A DNA stretch of 64,000 nucleotides from CATOSP01 sp965237775 (GCA_965237775.1 OZ250155.1:2914001-2978000), one strand, 5' to 3'. Positions 1-8,629 are shown, counted from the first letter of the stretch. Made by a program: numbers and translations. Notes: a model not told the origin generated them from the letters alone.

Positions 1-334
1 CCCCCGGGAGTGCACGCTGCGCCCTCTTGCGGTTGAGTGTCCGGGACCCGGCCTTCGACGCCTTCAAGGTCCGGTAAACACAGGTCGGCGCAGCTGCACG
101 TCAACTGCTTCTACGACGGCAACCGCGGACCGGGGCGGGAGATGGTGGACCGCACCAGTGCCGCCATCACGCACGTCGGCGCCTGGGTTCGTGACGCCGC
201 CGCCAGGCCACTGACAATTGCGCCTTTATGAAGGCGTTGGCTTCTTGATATGATCACACCACGCCACCTGGGGAGTCTCCTCCTCCGGTGGACGGCAGAG
301 GGCCGCAGGACGCTGCCCCTTCGGCAGGTGCGGC
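1..334. other. No confident gene; decayed accessory sequence
   Basis: Only short open frames are present. One plus-strand frame (37-231) opens directly after a stop and has no recognisable family. The stretch may hold the 3' remnant of an element gene that lies mostly outside the window, but nothing here decides that. Confidence 0.4.
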
Positions 335-1141
335 ATGGTGCGACTGCGCAGCAACGGCCCCTGCTTCCGGGTGACCTGGCTCACCAAACTTCTGGCCGGG
401 GAGGACTCCCGCGAGTGGCCGGCCTGGTTCCGGGCCGCACACGAGAGCGGCAGCTGGGAGCAGGTCCCAGGGGACTGCGACCGGGCCGGGTGGCAGATGG
501 CCCACACGGCCATGGTCAACTAAACCAAAGCCAAGGTGGGATGTGCATTTACCTGTGGCACCGAAGACTGGCTTAGGTGCCACAGTGAAACTCTTCCAAC
601 GATACTCGGAGGGTGGTTCGGCACTGCCGCTTGACCTACTTAATATGCGCATTTCACCTTGGTATCAGTTTAGGTGCGTGAGCGATGGGAGGAACCGGGC
701 TGCACCGTGTTCACCGGGAGGCGGAACCACTTTGACCTGAGGGGCGGCGCGGGCACGCTGGGAGGCCAGCCGGACCTGGCCGCCAGGATGGGCGAGACGA
801 GCGCCAACATCGACGCCAAGACCGGGAAACCGGGTCCGTCCCACCCGGTCCAGGTCATTCTCTACATGTACGCCGTGCCCAGGGCAATCGGGCGGCGCCA
901 GGGCGTGGTCTTCGACGGCCAGGTGGCCTACGCGGACCACGTGGTCGACATACCCGCATCCGCCGTCGATGACCGGTTCATGGAGCGGCTCTCACAGTTG
1001 ATCGGCCGGTTGGCGTCGGACGCCCCGGCCAGGAGGGTGCCCAGCCCCGGCTAGTGCCGGTTCTGCCCCATCATGGCGGGGGACTGCCCCGACCGGGTGG
1101 CGGAAGACGGTTTCGAGCAGGGCGTGACGGCGGACTTCTGA
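335..1141 (+). pseudogene. PD-(D/E)XK (RecB-like) nuclease pseudogene, split by a MITE and an amber codon
   Basis: Two pieces in the same frame form one recognisable RecB-like nuclease. Piece one (335-520) carries TWLTKLLAGED and ends WQMAHTAMVN. Piece two resumes at 674 with VRERWEEPGCTV and contains GQPDLAA, then DAKTGKP and HPVQVILYMYA, the Asp...DxK and Gln-Tyr signature of the PD-(D/E)XK fold. A TAG at 1052-1054 follows VPSPG, and the same frame then reads CRFCPIMAGDCPDR to TGA at 1141, a cysteine-rich tail of the kind that binds Fe-S or zinc in RecB/Cas4-like nucleases. The break at 520-673 coincides with an inverted-repeat-bounded insertion. I infer a dead gene: one insertion plus one nonsense codon. 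The family assignment rests on motif reading only. Confidence 0.6.
520..673. mobile_element. MITE-like insertion, about 154 bp, with imperfect terminal inverted repeats
   Basis: The stretch starts CTAAAC and ends GTTTAG. Its outer 30 or so bases are imperfect inverted repeats: left arm 520-550, right arm about 642-673. They share CTAAAC, then CCAAGGTG, ATG and GCAT at matching spacing, with roughly three quarters of positions identical. It has no coding capacity and lies exactly where the flanking nuclease reading frame is interrupted. The target duplication is unclear. The mobilising transposase is unknown. Confidence 0.5.
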
Positions 1142-1293
1142 GGGGCGGAGAGGCCGATACGGGCACGTCACGACGGTCCGGCTTCCCACGGGCCGGTGAA
1201 CTGGAGCAGAAAGCCCTCTCCGGTGGGACCGCCACAGAGTCGAAGGACCCGGCCGATGAAGGAGGGGAGTACGGTCAACAAGGACGCGCACGG

Positions 1294-1533
1294 ATGAGCC
1301 AGGAAAGACGCGGACCCGCCGGGATACCTGACCCCCACGCCATGGATGTCGCCCGGGTGATCCAGGAAGCTGTGAATCCGGACCTGACCATCCTCTACGG
1401 CTCCCGTGCCGTGGGAGACCATCACGAGGACTCGGATCTCGATATCATGGTCGTCACGGACGGGACGAGCGCCATCGCCCCGGAGAGCCGGGCGTTGAGA
1501 GCCGCACGGGCATTCATTGACGAGAACCCGTAA
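1294..1533 (+). pseudogene. MNT-type nucleotidyltransferase domain, 3' truncated by IS66 element
   Basis: The frame beginning MSQERRGPAG contains LYGSRAVGDHHEDSDLDIMV, the GSxxxGxxxxxSDxD motif of the minimal nucleotidyltransferase (MNT) fold, with both metal-binding aspartates in SDLD. Members usually run beyond 100 residues and often pair with a HEPN protein as a toxin-antitoxin-like system. Here the frame reads only about 79 residues and ends at TAA (1531-1533) made by the first bases of the IS66 element. No convincing 3' half or HEPN partner is visible on the far side of the insertion. Probably a nonfunctional remnant. Confidence 0.6.
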
Positions 1534-1618
1534 CAGTTCAGACTTGGTGAGGTGAATTGGCCGAAGGCGGGTTGCCGAACGCTGGCACGGGTGGCGGTGG
1601 TTATGTCATATACAGGGC

Positions 1619-2979
1619 ATGGATACTGACGTTGACCTCACCACCGTCGACCGCGATGTGCTGATTGCCATCATCGCCGAGTTACAGGCGGTGATTGAGC
1701 GGTTGCAGCTGCGGATTGCCGAACTGGAAGGCCAGGCGAAACCGGGAGACCCGCTCCGAATGCCCGGCCTCAAGGCGAAATCGGCCCGGAAGCCCCCAGC
1801 GCAGCAGGGGCCCCGCAAGCAGCGACGCCACGGCTTCGCCCGCCCGCGCATGACACCCACCCACCGGGTGGAGCACGTGATGGAGAACTGTCCCGATTGC
1901 GGCGCCCACCTGTCCGGCGGTTGGACCCACCGCACTCGGGAAGTCATCGAGCTGCCGGTGGTTCCGGCGCAAGTCACCGAGCACATCTACATTGCTCGGA
2001 CTTGCCCGGCGTGCCGACGGCGCTGCACACCTCCGGCGGAACTGGACAGCGTGGTCCTGGGCCAGCAGCGCCTCGGCGTCAACCTGCTCAGCCTGATCGC
2101 CACGCTGCGGGAAGAGGGGCGGCTGCCCATCCGCAGCGTCCAGTGGTATCTGGAAACCGTGCATCAGTTGCGCCTCAGCGTGGGGGCCATCGTGAGCGCC
2201 ATCCATCGCACGGCGCAGCGGGCCCAACCGGCAGTGGCCGCGATCCTGGACCGCATCCGCGCCAGCCCGGTGGTCCACGCCGACGAAACCGGCTGGCGTC
2301 AGAGCGGGGCCAACGGCTACGTGTGGACTTTCAGCACCCCCACCGAACGCTACTTCCTGCGGCGGGGTCGAGGCAAAACAGTCGTGGACGAGGCGCTGAG
2401 CGATGCTTTCTCCGGAGTATTGGTCAGCGATTTCTACGCTGCCTACCACCATTATGATGGCCCTAAGCAGCGGTGCTGGGCCCACCTGCTGCGGGACATC
2501 CACGACCAGCGAACCCGCTACCCCAAAGACGCCGCACTGGCCCGATGGGCCGCGGCAGTCCACCAGCTCTATGTCGCAGCCAAAGTCTGCAACCATCACG
2601 AGCCATGGCAAAGGCGTGTTGCCCAACTGGCCTGGGAGCGGAAGCTGCTGGCCATCTGCCGCCCTTTCCTGTCTGACCCGTCGGCTGTCCAGGGCAAGCT
2701 GTGCCGGCGCATCGAGCGCCACATCAAGAGCCTGCCCCGCACTTGATGCGGGGCAGGCTCTTCGTCTTCGTGGCCGAACCGGACGTGCCAGCGGACAACA
2801 ACCCGGCCGAGCGCAGCCTGCGCCATCTGGTTATCAGCCGCAAGGTCAGCGGCGGCACCCGCTCGGAGCAGGGCACCGAGAGCAAGATGACGCTGGCATC
2901 CATCTTCGGCGCCTGGCGCGCCCAAGGTCTAAATCCTCTCGCCGCCTGCCGTCAACTGCTCGTTTCCCCTCTACTCTGA
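1619..2979 (+). pseudogene. IS66-family DDE transposase, frameshifted
   Basis: The first frame (1619-2746) contains the coiled N-terminus, a cysteine zinc-finger segment (CPDCGAH and CPACRRRC) and the catalytic-domain motifs VVHADETGWR and LVSDFYAAY. It stops at IKSLPRT. The rest, FVFVAEPDVPADNNPAERSL through the conserved C-terminus, continues in another frame to 2979. The shift is caused by a palindromic insertion at 2726-2762. The intact paralogue at 48882-50216 reads straight through the same position (IKELFVFVAEP). Codons and protein differ throughout from that copy, so the two are distinct lineages rather than recent duplicates. Not functional without frame restoration. Confidence 0.85.
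2726..2762. repeat. Perfect 16-bp palindromic hairpin inside the transposase
   Basis: Arms AAGAGCCTGCCCCGCA and TGCGGGGCAGGCTCTT are exact inverted repeats around the loop CTTGA. Compared with the intact IS66 gene at 48882-50216, the interval between the ATCAAG and the L-F-V codons is 29 bases instead of 3, a net insertion of 26 bases that shifts the frame. It resembles small dispersed REP-type palindromes. Confidence 0.7.
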
Positions 2980-3055
2980 ACTGTTACCGGCACCCCGGTG
3001 GGCCTCGGGTCCCGGACCACGATGTGCTTCCGTCATTTCCCACTTCGACTGAACG

Positions 3056-5086
3056 CTAGCGCCGCGGATTCAGGGGGTGCACCACCTCATGCGTGAACAG
3101 ACCGCCGACCGGTTCCAGAAACCGGGACGGGCGGGCGTCCCGCTCGGGCCCGCTCCGGGTGGCGTGGCAGTAGTTCAGGAGGTCCCGGGCCCGGGTGGAC
3201 CACACATAGAAGAGGTGCTGCGCCTCCCGCATACGGCGCTGGTCCGTGGCGGGTACGCCGCCGGGCAGGATGTGGTCGCTGGCGCCCACCGCCCAGACGA
3301 CCGGCCACTCGAGCCCCTGGGAGGCGGCGACGGTGGCGAGGGTCAGCCCGCGGGTGGGGCTGAAGGGGTCGGTGTTTTCCGCGGAGAGCGGGTCGCCGTT
3401 GATTTCCGGGTGGATGGTGTCCAGGAACTCGCGCAGCGCCTCCCTGGCCTCCTGCGGCCCCGGCTGTGGGTCGGACAGGAGGGGTTCACACTCGGCCAGG
3501 ACCAGCAGCCGCTGCACCTGATATTTGGACCGCACCGGGTGGGCCACACCCTGGGCCTCCTCCAGGAGAAAGACGGCCCGGCGGCAGATGTCATGGACAC
3601 CGGTGAACGGCTCGCCCAGCATCCGGTCCAGGTTCCGCCATGCGTCGACAAACCACTCGAGGCCGCGGCGCAGGCCGGCATCGATCAGAGGATTGCGGCA
3701 ATACCTTCCGGCCGCCTGGACCAGGTCGGCGCCCAGCTCCCTGGCCATGCCGGCGATCCGCACCGCAGCCATCGGGTCCAGCCACGGGGGTTCGAGGCGT
3801 GGGTCGGGGCTCGCAGCGATGCGGAAGGCGCCGAGGTCGTGGGGGTTCAGAAGGGACGCCAGGAGCCCGGTGATGCGCCTGGCGTCCCGGTCCCACGCCC
3901 TGGACCCGCCTCCCAGTACGGTGTAGGGCAGGCCGCGGCTTACGGCCAGCAACCGCAGGTGGTCCAGGATGGAGGCGTCCTGGTAGATGCACGCGATGTC
4001 CTCGAGAGCATATCCCTGTGCGACGAACTCCTGGGTCCGGTCAACGACGTACCGGTACATGTCGGCGGGCCGGCCTTCGAACACCAGCAGTTTTGGAGGG
4101 ACCATGGGCATGGATGTCGTGCCCACCCGGCGGTTCGCCCGGAAATACCGGTGCTGCTCCCCAATGAGGTGTCCCATGGCCGGGTCGTGGCTGATGCGGG
4201 TGACCGCTTTGCCGATGGCCGCCGTGCTACGGGCGTTCATCTTGAGCAGGTAGGCGCCCTTATCCGCTTCCGGGAAATCGACCCCGAAGGCCTGCAGGAC
4301 CCTGTAATCGGCGTCGGTGCAAACGAACGCGTTGGGATTGGCGGCGACGGTGATGGACTGCTCCGGACCGGTCAGCAGCCGCGCCATCCCGTACTCGGCC
4401 GGGGCAAAGTCCTGGAGGCCGTCGATGAGGAGATGCCGAGATGTGCTCGATGCAGTCTCTTCCCGGAAGTCGTCGTCCCGCTCCAGGGCCAGGGTGACCA
4501 GGGCGACCAGGTCACCGCAGTCCACGACGTTCCGGCGCTCCTTCTCCGCCTGGTACGTCGCGACCAGGTCGGGCCAGTCCGGTGAACCTGGAGGGATGCG
4601 GTCACCGGGGAAACCCGCCCGGTTGAGCCGGCGCCAGTCCAGGAGCCGGCCGGCCTCGGCGTCGCACCCCCTGCGCTCCCTTCCGTTCGCGGCCAGCAGC
4701 TCGGCCAGGGACGCCCGGGACTCGTCACGCTGCCAGACCGTGAACCCGGCCGGCCGGCCCAAGACCTCCATCCCCCTGAGCCTGAGCAGGTACAGGGCCA
4801 GCTGCCGGGGAGTGCCGGTGTAGATCCCCAGGAAGGGGTCCTCATCCGGCAGGAATTCCCGGACCCGTCGCCTGATGTCATTTCCGCCCCCCGCGCTGTG
4901 GGTCAGGCAGGCGATGTCCAATGGAATCACGCCCTGTTTCAGCCAGACCGCGATGCGGGCGGCAATGGTGTGGGTCAGCCCGCTGCCCGCACCACCCAGG
5001 ATGAGCACCGGCCCGACGGGGGCGGTGGCGGGCTCCAGCTGGTCCGGACGCAACGGTGTCACCGGAGGCCTGGGGGGCGTCATCAT
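3056..5086 (-). CDS. UvrD/Rep-like superfamily 1 helicase homologue with degraded ATPase motifs
   Basis: A 676-residue protein laid out like UvrD/Rep/PcrA helicases. The expected Walker A appears as GGAGSGLTHT (residues 31-40), with leucine at residue 37 in place of the catalytic lysine. The Walker B/motif II region reads LLIDGLQDFAP (219-229), where the family has DE-x-QD, so the catalytic glutamate is glycine. Motif V-like LATVAASQGLEWPVV and motif VI-like LFYVWSTRARDLL are still recognisable. From the sequence I infer that it no longer hydrolyses ATP in the canonical way and may be structural, regulatory or decaying. It lies downstream of the replication-relaxation-like gene on the same strand, which suggests a mobile-element operon. 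The ATG pair at 5086 is preceded by a GAGAGG ribosome site. Confidence 0.75.
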   Translation of the reverse strand: MMTPPRPPVTPLRPDQLEPATAPVGPVLILGGAGSGLTHTIAARIAVWLKQGVIPLDIACLTHSAGGGNDIRRRVREFLPDEDPFLGIYTGTPRQLALYLLRLRGMEVLGRPAGFTVWQRDESRASLAELLAANGRERRGCDAEAGRLLDWRRLNRAGFPGDRIPPGSPDWPDLVATYQAEKERRNVVDCGDLVALVTLALERDDDFREETASSTSRHLLIDGLQDFAPAEYGMARLLTGPEQSITVAANPNAFVCTDADYRVLQAFGVDFPEADKGAYLLKMNARSTAAIGKAVTRISHDPAMGHLIGEQHRYFRANRRVGTTSMPMVPPKLLVFEGRPADMYRYVVDRTQEFVAQGYALEDIACIYQDASILDHLRLLAVSRGLPYTVLGGGSRAWDRDARRITGLLASLLNPHDLGAFRIAASPDPRLEPPWLDPMAAVRIAGMARELGADLVQAAGRYCRNPLIDAGLRRGLEWFVDAWRNLDRMLGEPFTGVHDICRRAVFLLEEAQGVAHPVRSKYQVQRLLVLAECEPLLSDPQPGPQEAREALREFLDTIHPEINGDPLSAENTDPFSPTRGLTLATVAASQGLEWPVVWAVGASDHILPGGVPATDQRRMREAQHLFYVWSTRARDLLNYCHATRSGPERDARPSRFLEPVGGLFTHEVVHPLNPRR

Positions 5087-5233
5087 CGCATGGCACCTCT
5101 CTGGTAAGCGGACTGGGGTTCCTGGACTCCGTGGTCATGGACCGGGGCCGGGTCCGGGCAGACCGCGCCATGCCCCGGCGCCGCACGTGGCCCTCCGGGA
5201 CATGGCGGGGACCGGATACCGCCTGCCGGCGCC

Positions 5234-6787
5234 CTAGCCAAGCCGGACCGGCTCCCCGTACATCGACCAGCACCCGCCGGGACCGAGCTTGCGAAGGCGC
5301 CCAAGGGTCGTGGTCACCAGCGCCAGGCCGAGCTCGCGGCCCAGATCCTGGAAATGGGCCTCGGCCTCGTCGTCCCGGCAGACCAGGACCACCGGGTAGC
5401 GGTCCCGGCGCCTCGGGGAGCCGTACCCCCGCAGCTTTTCCTCCACCCTTGACCTCCCCCGCGCGCTGCGCTCGTATTCCACGTAGTGCCACCCCGGGCC
5501 GCAGGGGCTCTCCGTCAGATGGACCATGGCGTCCGGGGCTATGCCGCCGTGGGCACCCAGGTGCTCCGTATGCCTGGGGCCGTTGGCCACGGGGCACCCG
5601 CGGGCGATGAAGTGGCCCAGGAGGTCCTCCCTCAGGCCGTCCTCATGGGCATCTGACACCGTGTGCCCCAGCGGCCTGGGCGAGGCCTCCTGCCACTGGG
5701 ACAGGCCGGTCCGTGTCCTGGCGTCCGCGGGGCGTACCCGGTCCTGGCCGGCCCGCAACCCCAGGCCCCTGGTGGCCGCGAAATAGCGGGCATCGCGCCC
5801 CTCTCCGGCCTGCAGGACCAACCCGGAGGCGGCCAGCCGGCGGCAGGCCCCCCGGACCCGGTTCTCGTCCTCTTTCTCCTTCAGGACGGCCTTGAGAAAC
5901 CGGAGATGGCTGCCGGGCCACTGCACCATCGCCTCCAGGACTTTCCACGATTGGAGGCCTCCAGCCCCGGCCCATAAAGAGTCCTCCACCGCGTTTTCCC
6001 ACGACGCCTCCCCGGACCTCTTCCTCAGCGGCTGGTACACCCAGCCTTTACCATCACCGGGCTGGGCGGGACCCGTGACCGAGCCGTCGGCCATGCAATG
6101 TATTGACGCCTGCCCCTCCAACCCGAGGTCCTCCAGGACCCGGCCCGCCACCTCCCTCTCCCACTCGTCCGCCACCACCAGGAGCAGAATGTCGGGCCAC
6201 GGCCGGGGCGACCCCACGGCCAGCGCCTGGCAGTCCAGGGGGAGCCGGAGCAGGCGCTCGGTGAGGGTCCTTTCGGACAGGAGGGAGCCGCACCGGAACA
6301 GCGCGACCCAGCCGCGCTGGAAGCGACACACCGCGTCACAGCTCGGGCCGTCGATGCCCAGGGCGTCGAGCCACTGGAACTCGCAAAAGTTTCCCATCGT
6401 CCGCACGGAGCCAATGGCCTGATAGACCTGCTCCAGCGCCGGGAGCAGGTCTATCAGCCGGCACCGTGCGGCCTCGTCATGCCAGGTGACGCCGGACAGG
6501 CCAGCCCGCTCCAGGCACTCGTAGCTGAGATACCAGCGCTGCCGCTGGCCCATGGTGCAGCCCAATTGGGCCGGCTCCAACAGACGAGCCCTCCGCAGGC
6601 CGCGTATGGCCTTCAGCACGCTGGACGCGGAGCGGGACAGAATCCCGGCGATGTCACCTGCGGACGCCAGGGGGAGCCAGTACAAGAGCCGGAGGACGTT
6701 CGCCGTCCCCTTGGACAGGCCCAGGTCACTGGCCAGCTGCATCATGGGGTCCGGCCAGGGGTCCATGGGACCGGTGTGCGCCGTCAT
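5234..6787 (-). CDS. Replication-relaxation-like winged-helix protein of a mobile element
   Basis: About 517 residues from the second ATG (MTAHTGPMDP), which has AGGAGG seven bases upstream. A start six bases earlier would sit almost on top of that site. The N-terminal part (LLYWLPLASAGDIAGIL, SSVLKAIRGLRRARLL) reads as a winged helix-turn-helix. The C-terminal part contains HYVEYERSARGRSRVEEKL followed by an LRGY segment, similar to the E-D-R-G-T and K-L-x-x-Y core of replication-relaxation proteins encoded on plasmids and integrative elements. It precedes the UvrD-like gene and probably shares a transcript with it. Function in this element is not shown by the sequence; replication or transfer control is the likely role. 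Confidence 0.55.
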   Translation of the reverse strand: MTAHTGPMDPWPDPMMQLASDLGLSKGTANVLRLLYWLPLASAGDIAGILSRSASSVLKAIRGLRRARLLEPAQLGCTMGQRQRWYLSYECLERAGLSGVTWHDEAARCRLIDLLPALEQVYQAIGSVRTMGNFCEFQWLDALGIDGPSCDAVCRFQRGWVALFRCGSLLSERTLTERLLRLPLDCQALAVGSPRPWPDILLLVVADEWEREVAGRVLEDLGLEGQASIHCMADGSVTGPAQPGDGKGWVYQPLRKRSGEASWENAVEDSLWAGAGGLQSWKVLEAMVQWPGSHLRFLKAVLKEKEDENRVRGACRRLAASGLVLQAGEGRDARYFAATRGLGLRAGQDRVRPADARTRTGLSQWQEASPRPLGHTVSDAHEDGLREDLLGHFIARGCPVANGPRHTEHLGAHGGIAPDAMVHLTESPCGPGWHYVEYERSARGRSRVEEKLRGYGSPRRRDRYPVVLVCRDDEAEAHFQDLGRELGLALVTTTLGRLRKLGPGGCWSMYGEPVRLG

Positions 6788-7421
6788 GGTCATACCTCCT
6801 ACCAGGAACTGGTGAGCCACCGGCCGGGTGCGTTCGGAGAAATGGGGACAGCCGTGGCCGGACAACGGAGTTGCCCCATGCACGGGGTGAAACCCCACTG
6901 GTTCGTAATGACCTCCCCACCGTCCGACGCCTCGCCGGAAGTGGACAATATAAATACCCCTTCTACCCTGGGAGTCAGACGTGACTTCCCTTTTTCGCGG
7001 TGGACAATAAAGAAACCACCATTGAGCGTATCATCGTGCCTGCATACGTTTCCAATCTTTCGGACAATGGAAATGCAATATGGGTACCGGTGGACGATCG
7101 TCGTGAATGCAGTGCCTGACCGGCATGACCGGGGCTCCCTGGCGGCCACACCCCCGGCCTCCCCGGCCAGGCCTGTTCCATGAAGTCCAATTGGAAGCCG
7201 CGCTCGTGCAACGGAGCCTTGACAGATCTCCTCCGTCCGCCGGGGACTTCCGGAGACCGTGCCGGTATGGTCCGGGCGGCCGCCGTGGGCTCCGGGCGGC
7301 GTCCGGGGCAAACCTGGGGGGCTGTGGGCCGGACCGGACCACCCGCGGTACCGACCGGACCAAGGGGCGCGCGTTCCGGCGATGTGCGGCTGCGACGCCG
7401 TCCCTGGTCCGGGTCTGTGCG
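6788..7421. other. Intergenic region with phased GGACAAT repeats
   Basis: No convincing gene is present. The heptamer GGACAAT occurs at 6942, 7002 and 7062, and GGACGAT at 7092: spacings of 60, 60 and 30 bases. Most copies sit in T-GGACAAT-A/G context within an AT-richer patch. They lie upstream of the minus-strand replication-relaxation-like gene, so operator or iteron sites are plausible. Confidence 0.5.
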
Positions 7422-7625
7422 TTAGCGGCGGCCGGTCTCGGGTGTCCAGGGCCGGGATTCGACCCATGCCCACACATCGCAGTCCCTCCACGCGACGGCG
7501 CGGGGGCCGATGTCCACGGAAGGTGGGAAAAGGCCGCGCGCCTTCAGATCATAGAGGCGGGACTTCGAGAGACCGGTGATCCGTAGGACCTCCGGCAACC
7601 GCAGAAGGCGAAACTTGATACACAT
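7422..7625 (-). CDS. AlpA-like helix-turn-helix regulator/excisionase
   Basis: A 67-residue protein: FRLLRLPEVLRITGLSKSRL followed by YDLKARGLFPPSV, then IGPRAVAWRDCDVWAWVESR. This is the MerR-type winged helix of AlpA-family phage regulators and excisionases, including the typical late W-x-x-x-D-V-x-x-W segment. AlpA-like proteins activate or excise integrated elements. It lies upstream of the element genes on the minus strand and supports the reading of 3-11 kb as a mobile element. No integrase is visible within the window. Confidence 0.85.
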   Translation of the reverse strand: MCIKFRLLRLPEVLRITGLSKSRLYDLKARGLFPPSVDIGPRAVAWRDCDVWAWVESRPWTPETGRR

Positions 7626-7713
7626 GACAGCACACCATACCTACCATGCCACCAGCCGGGGTTGTGTGGTGTTTCAGCCTGGATAGGCTAGTGTGATGTG
7701 CCGTAGAGGGGAA

Positions 7714-7731
7714 CCCTCAGTATACTGAGGG
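7714..7731. promoter_or_regulatory. Perfect 18-bp palindrome, candidate operator
   Basis: CCCTCAGTATACTGAGGG is its own reverse complement across 18 bases. It sits between the divergently oriented AlpA-like gene and the aspartyl protease gene, a typical place for a dimeric repressor site. There is no following T-run to make it a terminator. Confidence 0.5.
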
Positions 7732-7875
7732 GTAGTTGTATTTTCGAGGCTCAGCGCCCGTGTTTCGTGGCGGGATTAACCCGCTTGTAGGTGCGGCTGG
7801 GTAACGGCAAGATTCGTAACCTACCTGCCTATTTTACCACGTCATGGAGGCGAGTCAAGTCCGATATCGGTAGCG

Positions 7876-7891
7876 GAGAATTGCGAAACTC
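7876..7891. repeat. Left inverted repeat flanking the protease gene
   Basis: GAGAATTGCGAAACTC is an exact 16-bp inverted match to 8366-8381. The similarity extends a few bases on each side with mismatches. Together the two arms bracket the small protease gene (about 506 bp outer to outer). Confidence 0.7.
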
Positions 7892-7930
7892 CTCCCAGGG
7901 GAGGAAAATACAGGCCGAGGAGGAGTAAAA

Positions 7931-8287
7931 ATGGGAACAGCAACCACAACAGTGGAAGTGGGAGACCTGCAGGGAAGGAATTTCCATAAAGTGGAGGTGG
8001 AAGTGGACACCGGGTCCACCTACACAGCCCTGCCCCGGGCAATCCTCCAGGCGCTGGATGTGCCAATCAACAGAGCCGTGCCAGCACGGCTGGCCGACGG
8101 CGCCATGCAGACCGTGGAAGTGGGACAAACCACCATACGACTGGCAGACAAGCAGTTCATAACCACAGTAATATTCGCCGAGGAGGGAGAGCCCAGCCTG
8201 CTGGGCGTAGTCACCCTGGAAGACGCCCTCCTCGCCGTGGACCCGGTCAACAACGAGCTGATACCGGTAGTCGCCAAGCGGTACTAG
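7931..8287 (+). CDS. Small retropepsin-like (clan AA) aspartic protease
   Basis: A 118-residue protein with VEVDTGSTYTALP at about residues 23-35, the DTG(S/T) catalytic motif of retropepsin-like proteases that act as homodimers with one aspartate per subunit. A second hydrophobic-glycine segment, SLLGVVTLEDALLAVDP, matches the ILG motif that follows the flap in this fold. The ATG has GGAGGAG eight or so bases upstream. Length is normal for bacterial single-domain clan AA proteins, whose substrates are mostly unknown. The gene is bounded by 16-bp inverted repeats and sits among mobile-element genes, so it may be a cassette of its own. Confidence 0.75.
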   Translation: MGTATTTVEVGDLQGRNFHKVEVEVDTGSTYTALPRAILQALDVPINRAVPARLADGAMQTVEVGQTTIRLADKQFITTVIFAEEGEPSLLGVVTLEDALLAVDPVNNELIPVVAKRY

Positions 8288-8365
8288 CCAGCCCTCACCC
8301 CGCAACAGCCCCATCGCCAGCGGCGTCAAAGCACCACTGCGCCTGCCACGCCACAGAGTGCAGGA

Positions 8366-8381
8366 GAGTTTCGCAATTCTC
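8366..8381. repeat. Right inverted repeat flanking the protease gene
   Basis: GAGTTTCGCAATTCTC, the exact inverse of 7876-7891. Confidence 0.7.
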
Positions 8382-8629
8382 TGTCGGTAGTCCCAGTGTG
8401 TGTCGGAGTCGACAATCTTCCGGCTCGCCGGTGCAACCGGTCCAATCGCCTCGGCATCCCCCTGCCCGGTCGCGCCCCGTCCACCCGGCATTTTAGTCCG
8501 GCGTTCTACGCCCATGACGTCCATGCAGTCTTCTTCAACAGCCCATCCGACCTGCTGTTGACACATCTGTGGCCCGGCTCGTTGAAGTGCGACAACCGCG
8601 CCAGGGCCACCGGAACCGTGAACACAACC

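Larger units (their letters stand above)
1530..2987 (+). mobile_element. IS66-family element, copy 1 (decayed)
   Basis: An approximately 1458-bp element bounded by GTAACAGTTCAGA at the left and its inverted counterpart TCTGAACTGTTAC at the right. The ends match those of the second copy near 48.8 kb. It carries only the large DDE transposase gene and no tnpA/tnpB partners, as in the single-gene IS66 subgroup (ISBst12-like). The flanking octamers (GAGAACCC left, CGGCACCC right) are not a duplication, so one side has been rearranged or the insertion is old. The transposase is broken by a palindromic insertion. Confidence 0.85.

Noticed and set aside
1052..1054. TAG recoding in the nuclease gene
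   Set aside because: The gene is already broken by an insertion, so a nonsense mutation is the simpler reading.
1619..2979. Programmed frameshifting in the first IS66 transposase
   Set aside because: The shift is explained by a 26-base palindromic insertion absent from the intact copy, and IS66 single-gene elements do not need it.
3077..4585. A 502-codon plus-strand open frame opposite the UvrD-like gene
   Set aside because: It mirrors the minus-strand gene, has a Pro/Arg/Gly-biased composition and no motif; long antisense frames are common in GC-rich DNA.
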